Made by a program: the position numbers and the translations under genes. Shown here piece after piece: positions 1 through 11,654 of a DNA stretch of 64,000 bases. Each line of letters starts with the position of its first letter. Position 1 is the first letter of the stretch. The notes beneath the pieces are model-generated. The model was given only the letters and a program-made list of their open reading frames with translations. It did no database searches and was not told where the DNA came from. This stretch comes from Athripsodes cinereus (lineage: Eukaryota > Arthropoda > Insecta > Trichoptera > Leptoceridae), in contig OX388316.1 of assembly GCA_947579605.1 (NCBI GenBank), forward strand, positions 16,061,290 through 16,125,289. Direction: 5' to 3'.

Positions 1-481
1 TCACAACATTATGTAACCGATCATTACCAAAATAACACACTTTAATATCAAGCGATAATATCGTTATTATTTATAAGTATAAAACAATATTGTGAGTAAT
101 TCGAGATGCTAACAAGATGTGTACTAATCATATGGTGTTTAATTAGTACCTACCTATTGTTGAGGAATTAAAAAAAGAAGTACAAAATAATTACAACGCT
201 GAAACACCGACTCGTATTAAGTCGGTAGATAAAACGGATAATATCTTTTTCTAACGAATTTAGTATTTATATTATTTAATTAAATCGTATTTTTTTAGCG
301 ACTAAATAATATTTACTTAAATAACGTATGTAAAAAATGTTATATTATCAGTTAAGGCACTGGAAAAGTTATTGAAAACTTTATTTCCTTCCAGATAAAA
401 TATTTAAGGACCCGAAAAAGGCTCGTAAATCATTACTATGCTATATGTATATACTATAATAGGCACATGTGAACATTTATT
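1..481. other. No gene recognised; AT-rich
   Basis: AT-rich sequence with no supportable ORF, RNA or repeat. Confidence 0.5.
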
Positions 482-659
482 TTATAATTAAAATGATTTT
501 AAAACACTGTATAATTTCCAAATTAAATTTATTCACCTCAAACGTTTTCCTCCTCGATGTCCTCCTAATGATGCCAAGTAGAAGCCTTGGCGAAAACGTT
601 TGAGGTGAATAAATTTAATTTGGAAATTATACAGACTTTTAAAATCATTTTAATTATAA
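482..659. repeat. Long near-perfect inverted repeat (hairpin)
   Basis: The left arm (482-549) and right arm (592-659) are reverse complements over 68 bases, apart from one short mismatched patch (cac against gtc reading outward). The 42-base spacer contains a smaller inverted repeat (gccaag with ccttggc). Such a close match implies a recent inverted duplication, a foldback element or a hairpin RNA locus. No target duplication or coding capacity was identified. The short minus-strand ORF across the right arm looks incidental. Confidence 0.9.
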
Positions 660-1333
660 TGAATTTCCAAAGTGTTAACACAAAAACATTTGATATATTA
701 TTTATTTTATAGCTAATTATTGAAACAATGCGATTATGAAAATTTGTAAAAGTTGAAATAAAGGCATGAAACAGATATTCCTTATTCGCTATAAACATTT
801 TCTCAATACGGAAATAACTTGAAATTAGAAAATAAATAAAAATCTAAAAGCAACAGACAGACGAGGATTAGTATGGTTTATTAAAACCTTAAGTACTGTT
901 ATGGTACTTAATTATAAATTTCAACTCTCTTTTAAAAAGATTCATTAGATCTAATAAGTAGAATAGAATTATATGTAATTAAATTTGAATTTGATATGCA
1001 AATAGCTCTAATTAGGTAAATAAATGGAGAAGATATTTTAAAGATTCTCAAATTATGTTCGAGAATTGAGAATTATTATTACATCGAGTATTCACCAAAC
1101 ATTAAGTTTTAGTGATGTAGTGTAGATAATTATAATGAAAACTGTGGGTATTATAGTGTACTTTTAGATATTTTGATATAACAAACATAATCTTTATCGT
1201 AACTCGCAAAAATATACCTATATATTTTAAAGTACTTTACTGTTTCTTTTTTGACTATCCAAGGTTTTAACGTGAAAATAGAGATTGAGAACTAACTTAC
1301 TCTATTCCACCATTAAGACCGTCTATTTAGTCC
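660..1333. other. No gene recognised; AT-rich
   Basis: Nothing supportable was seen on either strand. Confidence 0.5.
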
Positions 1334-1380
1334 CGTACTTCCATGATATTCTTAACACTCTGATATCGTTGTGATAGGAA
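1334..1380 (-). repeat. Degenerate LINE-tail fragment
   Basis: It aligns by eye with 50283-50325, including the shared stretch ctctgatatcgttg, so it is probably an old remnant of the LINE family whose 3' end lies at 50183-50481. It is short and diverged. Confidence 0.5.
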
Positions 1381-2456
1381 TATGTATTTGTATATTTTAA
1401 AAATGATCATTGTATTATAAAAGTAGATATCAATAGATGTATAATGAATAATATTGATATCAAAAGAGCAAATTAAGTATTATTATTCACTCTATGGTTG
1501 ATACACTTACTCTTTGGATTAAGCAAAATAATCTTCCTATAAATACAAAAATCAAATATAGCAAATACACATGAAAACACAATTTACGAAAGAATATAAA
1601 CTCGTGAACATATTGTATAGATAAATATAAACTGCTGTATGTTAATTACTTAAATGAAAACGTATAAAATACAAGAACCGCACACAACTTAGTATATAAT
1701 TTGCAGTCACCAATATTTTTTACATACCGTATCTACGACATTAAAAACGTATAAAAGTGAGATTTCTAACAAGATACGCAGTAGCGGAAACAATCAAATT
1801 TAATACTGCTTTATAAAATTTTATTAATACACAATTTGTTCCAAGATAAATATCAGATCAGGGCGAAATGAAACAAGATGATGAGCTACCAATATGGTCC
1901 CAACACACAAATTATAAAGATTTACTCACAAAAGATATCGAATGTCATATCAAAAACATTGATTTTCATGTGAACGTCATTAATAATTACATATTGTAAA
2001 TTTGATGTAATTAAACAGGCGTAGACATTTTATTAATATACAACCAAATTTGTATAATGAGATTGTAGAATCGTTTGATTACTTGAAAATTAAACATAAC
2101 AGATCAACTAAAGAATGATTTCGGTATTCAGTTTCATATTATGGACTGTTTAAAATGGTGATAAACGTTTAATTACCTACCAAGTTTACATACAACACAA
2201 GAAAAGCTGAATAAAAAAACAAATGGAAAATTATCGAATACAAATTATACAAACCTACACATTAATATAATATGTCAAATTATTTCAAGGCAATTAAACT
2301 GAGTAGAACTTTAGAATGAACATAAAATTAATTCCTATTCTACAGTATAGTTCAATCTTTAAATGCAGTAAGCACACCACATTCTTATCATACTTCATTT
2401 ATGATACTAGTATATGTAACAATTTAGAATTTACTTAAAATAATCAATTGAGTTAA
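1381..2456. other. No gene recognised; AT-rich
   Basis: Only short chance ORFs and A/T tracts were seen. Confidence 0.5.
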
Positions 2457-2472
2457 ATCAATTGAATTAAAA

Positions 2473-2844
2473 ATGAATACGATGAATCGCTTGGAGGCAT
2501 TTGAAATGTGGCTTCATAGGAGAATGCTTCGTATTCATTGGACCGATAGGGTCACAAATGCAGGGGTGTTAAGAAGAGCTGGAATGGACAGAGAACTCCT
2601 GTTGAATGTGAAAGTGCGCAAGATCTCATATCTGGGTCATGTAATGCGTGGAGAAAAGTACCACATTCTGCGTTTGATTATGACAGGCAAGATAGAGGGA
2701 CGTCGAGGGGCTGGCAGAAGGCAGACATCGTGGCTGCGCAATATACGAGATTGGACTGGAATGAGGGGTGTGGAGGAGTTATTCCAGACAGCGCAGGACC
2801 GAGATGCCTATGCCAGAGTGATCGCCAACGTCGGGGGGACCTGA
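2473..2844 (+). pseudogene. RTE-like LINE reverse transcriptase, C-terminal fragment
   Basis: The 123 codons match the region downstream of the reverse transcriptase in arthropod RTE-like LINEs. Residues 10-30 read as the EMWLHRRMLRIHWTD block, followed by YLGHVMR and the basic GKIEGRRGAGRR motif, then a W-rich end (SWLRNIRDWTGM). The endonuclease and all catalytic reverse transcriptase motifs are missing, as in 5'-truncated copies. The 3' end carries a short GAA repeat (about 2857-2868), then a second imperfect copy of atcaattga plus A/T (2457-2473 and 2869-2885), read as the target duplication. The first Met is probably internal to the original protein. It is GC-richer than its flanks. A related minus-strand piece lies at 31990-32220. 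It is not expected to encode a functional protein. Confidence 0.85.
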
Positions 2845-2885
2845 CAGGGCACCTACAGAAGAAGAAGAATCAATTGAGATAAAAT

Positions 2886-4067
2886 AAAACAGAAAAAGGG
2901 GCAGTATGAAGAAAGCAATCCAGCGTGCAAAATTCTTCTACAGAAAAGACAAAAGGGGATAGATAACATAAACTTCATACCAGCAATAATTAATGCTGTC
3001 TGGAAAACTTCTAGTAATTTTGAATGGAATATTGATTTATGCTTGAATTGAAATTTGTTTGTTTATTTTTCATCATTATTATTATTATTTGAAAAAGAAC
3101 ATATATATTCAATGAAAACTAAAAAAATATTTACAAAGATCGAGAATAAGCATTACGATACAATGAATAACAGTAATGTTTTGATATCAGTACCTACCTA
3201 CAACGTAGTTTACATCTCTTTCATCAAGGAGATGAAATAAGTTTACATCTACGTAATAATTTTTATAGTGTATTTTATAAAGTGAACGTTCCAAGAAGTG
3301 AAGAATGTAGACATAAGGTAATTAAACATTTATTTCCAATATATTATCCTGTAAAAAGGGAAAATTGAACTCACCTGTTCATAATTCAAGAAGGGGCATA
3401 AATTTTATAACTTAACAGCAATAATACAGACGGCTGAAAAAGGAGATAAAATTAGAAACCGCAACTATCCAAGAGTTATTATTATGTTACATTTATAATT
3501 TGTACGGATGGAAAGTTAAGTGGTTTTAATAACACATCATAAAACTGACATTTTAATGTACTGCATCCTACGCAAATATCTGATCCAAGAGTCGTAAATT
3601 TTACACAACGTTTACAATAAATATAATCTCTGAAGTAGATACGTTTTAATATTTTAAAACTTTTGTTAATTAAAAGTGTTGAAAGATTTCGATAATTGCA
3701 TATTCACTAATCAAAGACTCATTCATAATATTACATATGTGGGCAGTATGAACTATTAAAATTCGAATATTTTTATAACATCGACTATCAAATTACATAC
3801 TAATTTTATTGCCGTGACAAAAATGCTTCAGAAATATAATAAACAACCAAAAAAATAAAATAGATAAGAATCTCAAATAATATGACTAAGATAGCATGAA
3901 CTTGGATAGAATAGATACAACTAAGATTAAATTAAAACACTTTAATATACAAAGTGCATAATTTGAGGGGTTTGCCTGCAAATCCTCATCGATCAAAGAA
4001 CACTGAAACTGAGAATCAGGACATTTCTATTTCTGTATATGATATTTAAAGATTATATAAAATATTT
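2886..4067. other. No gene recognised; AT-rich
   Basis: Nothing supportable was seen. The 61-codon ORF near 3055 has strongly biased A/T composition and no motif. Confidence 0.5.
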
Positions 4068-4112
4068 TTCTTTGCCTCCCCCACTTCGGACATTACGTGA
4101 GGGTATAGAAGT
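4068..4112 (+). repeat. LINE 3'-tail fragment
   Basis: Its complement reads taccctcacg, a diverged spacer, then aagtgggg. This is the signature at the 3' end of the LINE family found at 35273, 50097, 58405 and 19569, here in the opposite orientation. It is a short, isolated remnant. Confidence 0.5.
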
Positions 4113-5025
4113 AGTAGAACAATAATTTAAATTAAATTTAATACCTTTTCTTAAAATTCTTATACCAGCTACTGAAAGCATTATACGAGTACATACAAAA
4201 CCAATAAAGAACGATCAGCTTTATTAAATGAATATTATGTATTCTTACAAATGACCATGTATATGCATATTAATAATATGGCCGACATTTAAATAAAAGC
4301 TCACAAGGGCCTATAAAACTGTATGAAGCATTAAAGTACTAAGTAATGCATGTTGTATTGTATTGAATATTGACATACAACTGTCATCCGATACACTACG
4401 TACAGTATGACACTATGTTAAAGTAGTAAGATTACATGAGGATGGAAAGTCTACCAAGTAAACAACATATTGCTATTATTATCAATAAAGAGGTTACTGG
4501 TTGCTTGACTAACATATTATTATTACTTTTCTTGTTTCAGTATGCATGTACCTACTGTTATAATATAAAACTTTCCGATACTAAACTAAACGTAGGTACT
4601 ACGTAATAAATATATCCCTTTCACCAAAGTTAAATTTGACTAGTCGGCGACCAACATCTTCGCTTGAAAAAAGACACAGAAAATATTATTTTTTAACATA
4701 AGAAATAATGACTTTTAGACGTTATATTGTTTGTAAAATTTAAATATTGACACGAGTCATGATTGATTGAAATTTTCATATTAAACAGGAAACATTTCAC
4801 GACGATCGACATCGTGCAAATTACCTACCGAAGGTGTAAAAGCATTCGTTCTACTATTGATAAAGATGTATGGGATTTAAGTGAACGAATATTTATTTCA
4901 GAATGAATTTATACCAAAATAACGTGGTTCTTTTGTGACATTCTTAACGTTTGGTATATTTATCTGAGCCACTCGTTCCGAGAATGTCCATAGAGTCACC
5001 ATTTTTTCGCTCACTTAATGCTTGA
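4113..5025. other. No gene recognised; AT-rich
   Basis: Nothing supportable was seen. Confidence 0.5.
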
Positions 5026-6060
5026 TAATAGGGAACTTGCACTCGAGAGGAATATTTTGTGAAATGCATTAATTAGGTAGAAAAAAGGTTATATATCGAT
5101 TATATTTTGATTAAAACTCACAAATAATTATTTTTCATTTATTATCAATATAAATAAAATCACACTTTTTCGCCCGCTGTTTGAACGCCATATTGCTGGT
5201 TATTGCATTTGTGACGTCACATGTCCTGAGTGATGTTTTGTTGTTTATCGTAATGTATGGGATTAACATTCGCTTGGTATTTGAGTCCGACACAATGGCT
5301 GTCAGAAACTCACTCGGTGTGGATATATTTGTAGATGATCGATGACTCAATTCAGCACAAGTTATAAATTTAACTTCTGTGCTAACTTCAGCCAACTTTG
5401 ATTTTTTCCAATAACATTGGACAGATTTTTTAGCAGTATCTTCACTTTTACCATGCACCCAGTACAGAAAAGTAATGGCGTATTTTGAACCTGTAATCAC
5501 TAATCAGACCTAAGAATGATGGAAAATTGATAATAATTGCCATTGAATATAATTATGTAATTATTACACAATGTTGTATTGCATTTACAAATTAGTAATA
5601 ACATTATAAGACAAAGCTATAGCACCTACCGGCGGGCTTATTATTATATGCATGATAAATATCCGATCGCCCCTTGAGAAAATCGTTTTCCGTCATTATA
5701 ACTAAATTAAAAAATAGGAACTGATGTATGTTTATACGTAAAAATTTAATCATCTTGAAGTTTTTGGCAAAAAAAGTGTTCAAACCCAATCCACAACAGT
5801 AAATAACCTCGTCAAACTAATAGATATATACTACGAAATGTACTAAGCATTTGTAGACAGAGAGATCGAAGGGACATATGACGTCATCAAAATGGCGCTT
5901 TCGAATGTGGTGTTTTCGCGGAAATTCAAAAATCGAAATTTCAAAATGCTATAAAACAGAAATTAAGCAACGTATCGAAAAAAAAATTACTGATATGTGT
6001 TACTGATTACTTTATTTATGATTCTAAAGAATAAAAAAAATATGTGCAAGTTCCCTATTA
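5026..6060 (-). mobile_element. 1.03-kb TIR DNA element with an internal ORF
   Basis: The element is bounded by perfect 17-bp inverted repeats, taatagggaacttgcac at 5026-5042 and its reverse complement at 6044-6060. The outermost TA on each side could be a TA target duplication, which leaves 15-bp TIRs. Inside lies a minus-strand ORF that becomes continuous if one intron is removed (separate entry). No DDE transposase is recognisable, so it is either non-autonomous or carries an unfamiliar gene. A tgacgtca with a nearby atggcg occurs near both ends of the internal region (about 5190-5215 and 5880-5895). Confidence 0.75.
5135..5696 (-). CDS. Hypothetical two-exon protein inside TIR element
   Basis: Proposed exon 1 is 5630-5696 and exon 2 is 5135-5490, with a 139-bp intron at 5491-5629. 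The donor is GTAGGT and the acceptor ends GATTACAG. Splicing keeps the frame, completes a Gly codon at the junction and gives about 140 aa starting MTENDF. The ORF also extends upstream in frame to a Met at 5789, so the start is uncertain. The exon 2 part contains a YWVHGKSED stretch, then QCYWKKSKLAEV and VKFITCAEL, which look like conserved protein rather than random translation. I could not name a family and see no signal peptide, membrane segment or zinc-finger pattern. It fills the middle of the TIR element, so it is either the element's own gene or a captured host fragment. Confidence 0.5.
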
Positions 6061-6474
6061 AAAAAATTACACAGTACTTTATGATCCAGACCACAATATC
6101 AGCCTAGTATCCGATTCAAAAAATATAAGTGTGAGAAAGGTCTAATAAATAAACCAAGTTAGTAGTACTGGTATACTACAAAAAGCACACGATTTGGCGA
6201 ACATGACAGAACACGGAGTAGTCGCCGTGATAGAGACAATATTATTCAATACAATGTGGCATGTGAACAGTCAGTCGGTAGTCTATGTATGTATGTAGGT
6301 AAAGTGCAGTTAGTACATACATATTACAATATTATTATACAGTGCACAGATATGCAATATATTTATTACACAGAAGATGCGCGGAACATTTTCTTGACAG
6401 AGCTACTCCCACAATATGATAATAAAAATGTCTTTGTTGTTGTAATAAAAAGCAAACATACAATAAGCGTGCTT
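6061..6474. other. No gene recognised
   Basis: Nothing supportable was seen. The 90-codon ORF from 6256 runs into the dispersed repeat at 6475 and has no motif. Confidence 0.5.
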
Positions 6475-6519
6475 ATTGCCTGGAGGCAATCTCTTCCAGC
6501 AAACATGTACATATATGAG
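6475..6519 (+). repeat. Short dispersed repeat
   Basis: It shares the phrase attgcctggag followed by caatctcttccag and aaacat with 29443-29490. The matched length is about 45 bases, so this is probably a fragment of a wider repeat family not defined here. Confidence 0.5.
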
Positions 6520-7350
6520 GATAATTAAGAAAAATAGTATTCAAATTAAAAACTTTTTTTCTATTAATTTGCATAGAGCACTCGCACACACCAGAAAAAT
6601 TTTCTAGTGTGAGGAAAAGACTAGATATTCTTTTATATTTTTTGTGATCAAGTGGGTAAGAGTCGATTTATAGGTTATTGGTAAACAACGATGCGGGTTA
6701 TTCAATCAAATTTGATATTATTTTGATTAAATATTTCACAAATAACATAATTGACAAAAGATCGAAAAGATTTTTATTATTACATAATATATCACAGCTA
6801 AGATTTTAAAATAGCACACAGATTGATAACCAATTTAGGAATGTCCTAAAGTCCACTATCTGTCTTATTAAAATTAGTGAAATTTGTTCAGTGCACGATA
6901 CCCATTTGTTGGTAACATGCATTATAAAATAATAGTATCAGGTCGCTTTATATGATCTCGTGACGCCATTAGCCGTTCAGATATTTGAGATCTTATTTCG
7001 TGATCACGATTTTATCTGCATCCCCGAGATCGGTGCATCCCGGCCACATTCGCGACGTGGAGACAAAAATTGGACAGGAGTGGATTAACGACATCACTAC
7101 CTCACCTCATTAATTGGATCTTTAGTCAACGTATCATAAAAAATACTATGGAATAAATCCCGTTACAAGTTGGTATCCGTATCGGCGCTGCCCTAAATGT
7201 TCCATTTGAGAATATTAACAAGTCCAATTTTGTGACAAAAGAATCACTGGTTTCTACGATATTTACAAATCGTTGTTATTATTATGATCACAATTTATAT
7301 GGATATATACCTTTGTCCTGTCGAACACCCGCTCTTTCAATTAATATGAC
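6520..7350. other. No gene recognised; one GC-richer patch
   Basis: A GC-richer patch at about 7015-7110 has a short open frame, but no motif supports a gene. Confidence 0.4.
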
Positions 7351-7579
7351 ACTCTTTTCCGTAAGTTTTTAGTGTCCTGTTAAAGGCAGTTGTTCAATAA
7401 AATAAAGATATTTTACATCCTAAATTCAGCGGTGACGTTTGTCACCCATCCTGAATGTCTTATTTTTTTGTTGGCACAAAGAGGTGGGCTTGCGTGTTTA
7501 TTATATGCAGATGGTTTGCTGGCTACTCTGCTTGTGGGATTTACTGTGATGGTATAGATGTATAGAAGTAGTATAATTT
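7351..7579 (+). repeat. (TAG)n-tailed repeat, copy A
   Basis: This is a member of a family of at least eight copies in the window. Shared blocks include gtaagtttt, gtgtcctg, aaaggcag, cacccatcctgaatgtctt, ttggcac and a terminal tgtgatggtatag followed by a TAG-like tail. The copy is diverged and 5'-incomplete. Confidence 0.75.
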
Positions 7580-8677
7580 AAATATGTTTTGCTTCACTTT
7601 GTGCCTAGCAAGTAAATAAATATGCTTTTGCAGAATAAATATTAATTTCCAAAATAAAACTATTATGGAAATCTATAAAGTTACTGCAAGAGGAAGACTT
7701 TTATTAAATAATGAAGTATTTTGAACTCTATGTAAGTACGACAACGGTATTTATTCTTTTATATTTTCTTATTCTGTAATACCCATTGTAAGATAATATA
7801 ATTATGTTTTATTATTAACGAAATTTTCAACAACTAACACGCGTACTTCAACATCAGATGCACGAAATTCTAATTCGTAAAACAAAATTCAAATCCGTTC
7901 CAGTAAAATAAATTATTACTTTTACCTAGAGTTCCAAGTGTACTCAAGTTGATTTACATCAGCAAGCGATTATGCGATATAACCTATGTTCAAAGTAAAC
8001 AGTGTACTGAAAACACAAACACTTAACATCTCTATAGCCAGGGAAATTCCATTCAAACCAACAGTTTGTTTCTCGTATATGTATAATAGTACATACTGGC
8101 ATAATAATTGTAACACAGTAACGCTTTCTTCCTTACCTTACAAAGACTTACTTCATAGTCTGATATGAACATCGATCGAGCAATAGGAACAAACCTGTAA
8201 CAAAAAAGAAATCATAATTAGTAATAAGAAGATGTATCGATCGTATAGTATTTGATAGAAAACATAGATATATTTTTTTTATTACAAAACACATCCTAAA
8301 TCACTCGCAAACAAGTGAATGGTATCGAGAAGAATAGAATATTACAAATCACACATTTAATTTTTCACTTTAATTAATTTGAAATCTCGAGTACTTTCGT
8401 CAATATATTAAATCGATTGACATTTTCGAGAGAACTGAACAAGAAAAAAAGTGAACATGAACATTTTCACTCTGTGAACGTACAGACTTTAGAATTATAG
8501 AAGAATATAACTATTAATTATTGATCTCACACGATACAATGTTCTATGAAAAACTATTATTGAAACTGTACATAATGGCAAAAAGATGCAAAATTTGGTA
8601 CAAATCTAGATAGAAACAGGACTATTTACACGACTGAAATGGAATTGATTAGTTATTAATTATTATAACATGTTATT
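7580..8677. other. No gene recognised; AT-rich
   Basis: Nothing supportable was seen on either strand. Confidence 0.5.
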
Positions 8678-9726
8678 TGAAGGGCTTGGTGTAATAACAC
8701 TGTATGCCTCCTAATACTTATATTGACATAATTGAGTTTGAAGTTTATTTTAAATCCTCAAATCATACAAAAAGACGAATTTATATATTATATGTCCATT
8801 AATTTCCAAAATTTCAGAGTCTTACTAATCTCATTTATAGATTTTGAAAAAAATAATAAAAAAGGTCATACTTAGGGAAAACTGTGGCTTACAGTGTTAT
8901 TACGGCAAAAAAATGAAAAATAAATAATGCATCTAAATTTATTGTAGCAAAAACACAGTAAGCCACATAAATTAATATATTTTTTTCTGTAGGTAAACTG
9001 TTTCTTTAATAAAATACATAATAAATAAATAGATCTAGAACGACTTAGAAAGTGTTAATGTGGTTTCCCAGCGCCCCACAGTACGTATTAATTATAAAAA
9101 AGATTTGCAATAACTAAGTGTGTACTCATATTGCTGTCTAAATATACCTTTCCGGGATTGTTGTAGTATAGTACAGAGTAGTTGAGACTCAGAATGTAAT
9201 ATTCTGGAGTTAACTGATAATATTGATGTTGAACATTTGTTATTCATGCTTAAATTGTTCTACTCCTCTAATAAATTATCGAAAAAAATTAATAGTAAAA
9301 TATCAAATATTTTGTAGCGGAAAAACACTGTAAGCCACAATCATAAATTAATTACCTTTTCGACGAAGATTTATTTGATTCTGAAGAGTTTGGCTTGCAA
9401 ATATAATCTTTATTATTTTGAGAATCGGATCCATTAAAATAATTTTCACTAGAATCCGTTAAATCTTAAAGAAACAAAATATGCTTGCGCTCGCGATATT
9501 CAAGTTCGGCCATTTTAATTTTTATGTGACTTACAGTGTTTTAATGCCAAAATAATTACAATTTAGCCATCAACGAAAAACACAATTTTTGAATAACGTT
9601 GTCAATATTTAAAATATTTTCCCAGGATTTTGTCATACTATAGAAGCCATTTTTTGTGATGTTTTACATCAAAAACTATTTTTTTTAGATTTTGAGGCTT
9701 ACAGTGTTAATGCCCCAAGCCCTTCA
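8678..9726. mobile_element. 1.05-kb TIR element with iterated internal motif
   Basis: The ends are imperfect inverted repeats of about 32 bp: tgaagggcttgg at 8678, continuing to aacactgta and gcctc, mirrored at 9692-9726. The inner part of the TIR, consensus aacactgtaagccac, recurs internally in both orientations: near 8884-8900 (reverse), 8953-8966 (forward), 9322-9339 (forward) and 9526-9541 (reverse). With the two ends this makes six copies. Repeated subterminal sites are typical of transposase-binding sites in several DNA-transposon superfamilies. No ORF of useful length is present, so this is a non-autonomous element. I could not identify a clean target duplication or the superfamily. 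Confidence 0.8.
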
Positions 9727-11410
9727 TGTTGGCAGTTATCAAATGCTGCAATAAAATGGACAAAAATTCATTCTTTGTATGATCAAATGACAGTAGAATG
9801 ATTATGGTGGACATTATTCTCAATTAAAAAGAGATAGAACTGATCAAAACCCTTCCTGCAACGAAACAAATGAACAATGAATACAAATTATAGGTAGGTA
9901 CCTAAATTATCTAATAGGAATGCGTGTCATTTTTTCAAATGTAAACAGATCTTTTGATTATCAAAAAGGGGGCGACACTATGTGTTATAATATTGAATAT
10001 CAATTTGTGAATTGAATGAATAATACTACTATTGATAAATTCAACCCCCAGCGGTCCACATGTCCAAAAGTTATTTACATGCTTCTTTGTCAAAATCACA
10101 AATAACATTTTCACGCGAATTTTATAGAAATATACATGCATTGTTAAAGTAATACAATTATTATAGTATCTATTCGACACAAATAAAATTTCGCATCGAC
10201 ACTAATGTAGTTCAACATTTATTGAATGGTTTAGGAAAGGGGCGAAGTAATTATTATTGTATGCTGAACATTTTGTGACGCACGTAATGTGTCGAAAATC
10301 TGAAGCCTTAATAATATGTTTAACCAACACTTATCCATATTATCATAACTTATTCCACAGACGAAGAAAATAATCTTCTACATGGCGATATTGGTCACTG
10401 CCAAGTAAAGTGATAAACAATGCGCAAAATAACCTATCTGCACTGAATGCAATGTAGTACAATTACTAATTATAACGTTAAAAAATATCAATAACATGTT
10501 CAAAAATTTAATTTTAATACCATGATAAATATCTGCTGAATATGCATATCTACTCAAAAATATATTAAAAAGTAATGTAATTACATAAATTAATAGTATC
10601 CTAACAAAAAAAGTTGTTACGCGTACCAAAATCATCAATCAGTATTTATTTCTGTGCCTTTAAAAATAAAATAGGTAGAATACAGTATTTATAACCTATT
10701 TTTGAAAAAACAAACACTTTTCAAAAATAGTTAATTAAAATGGAATTCCACGATGTAAATGATCACACATTTGAAAAATTACAGTATTTATATTTTATCC
10801 TTAAAGATTCACTATTCCAAACCTAAAAATTTTGCTGAATACGGAATGTCACTAGATGTGATTATTTTTTACAAGGAACTAAGTTAACTGCGCTCGAATA
10901 CACATTTATTATTGTATAAAGAGGATGTATACGAAAATATGCGCGATAAATTTGACAGGACATTATAATAGACATTATAGTAGGTGACAGCAACACGCCC
11001 TAAAGATTACCTGTCTCTTTGTGCAATATTGTAGATTTTATACAAAGTAAACACACCTACGCAATATTAAAATGAAAATGTTATCACTTCCTGTATAACT
11101 ATATTGAAACATATAAGGATTCATACAATATTCGTGTAGGTACCTATTTATATTGCATGATAAAACTTTGATCTGCTAGCAGTTAGATAGGTATAAATAA
11201 GAGAACAATAATTAATGTTTATTCAAACATAAATATATTCTTGTTTTACATAAAAATAAGTTCGGAATAAAATCATGTATAATGAATTAATCAAAATTGT
11301 GACAAAATAAATCTCTAACACTGGGAACAAAAATACATGCATATGGAATAAGTATGATTATTTGATCACTCTTCAACTGATATGTTATTTCGAACTTCTA
11401 CACAGATTAA
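9727..11410. other. No gene recognised; AT-rich
   Basis: Only chance ORFs were seen, for example minus-strand 10378-10638, which is a hydrophobic A/T-driven translation. The taggtaccta palindrome occurs at 9895 and 11137. Confidence 0.5.
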
Positions 11411-11654
11411 ACTACTACTACTATACCATCACGGCATATCCCTCAAGTGGGATAGCCAGCAGACACGACACGAAACATGCAAGCTGTCCTCTCCGTTCCA
11501 ATACAAAATCTATACATTCAGGATGGGTGCAAACCTCATCGCTGAATTTAAGATGTGAAATGACTTAATTTTTTCGAACACCTGCCTTTAACAGGACACT
11601 CGAAAACTTACGGAGAAGAGTGGGAGACCAATTCTTTACCGGGTGCTCCACGGA
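11411..11654 (-). repeat. (TAG)n-tailed repeat, copy B
   Basis: A near-complete copy in minus orientation. The complement of the TAG tail (tactactacta) is at 11411-11422, and the head (gtggagcacccggtaaag in the complement) ends at 11654. The short ORF here is a by-product of the repeat. Confidence 0.85.

Noticed and set aside
5026..6060. CRISPR or tandem arrays, also considered elsewhere in the window
   Set aside because: Repeats found are dispersed or inverted. No regular direct repeat with unique spacers was seen.
8670..9734. 8-bp hAT-type target duplication around the iterated-motif element
   Set aside because: Flanks share only about five of eight positions, and the alignment depends on moving the TIR boundary.
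10378..10638. Small membrane protein gene
   Set aside because: Hydrophobic translation typical of A/T-rich DNA. No splice context, no homology block, and the region is otherwise featureless.
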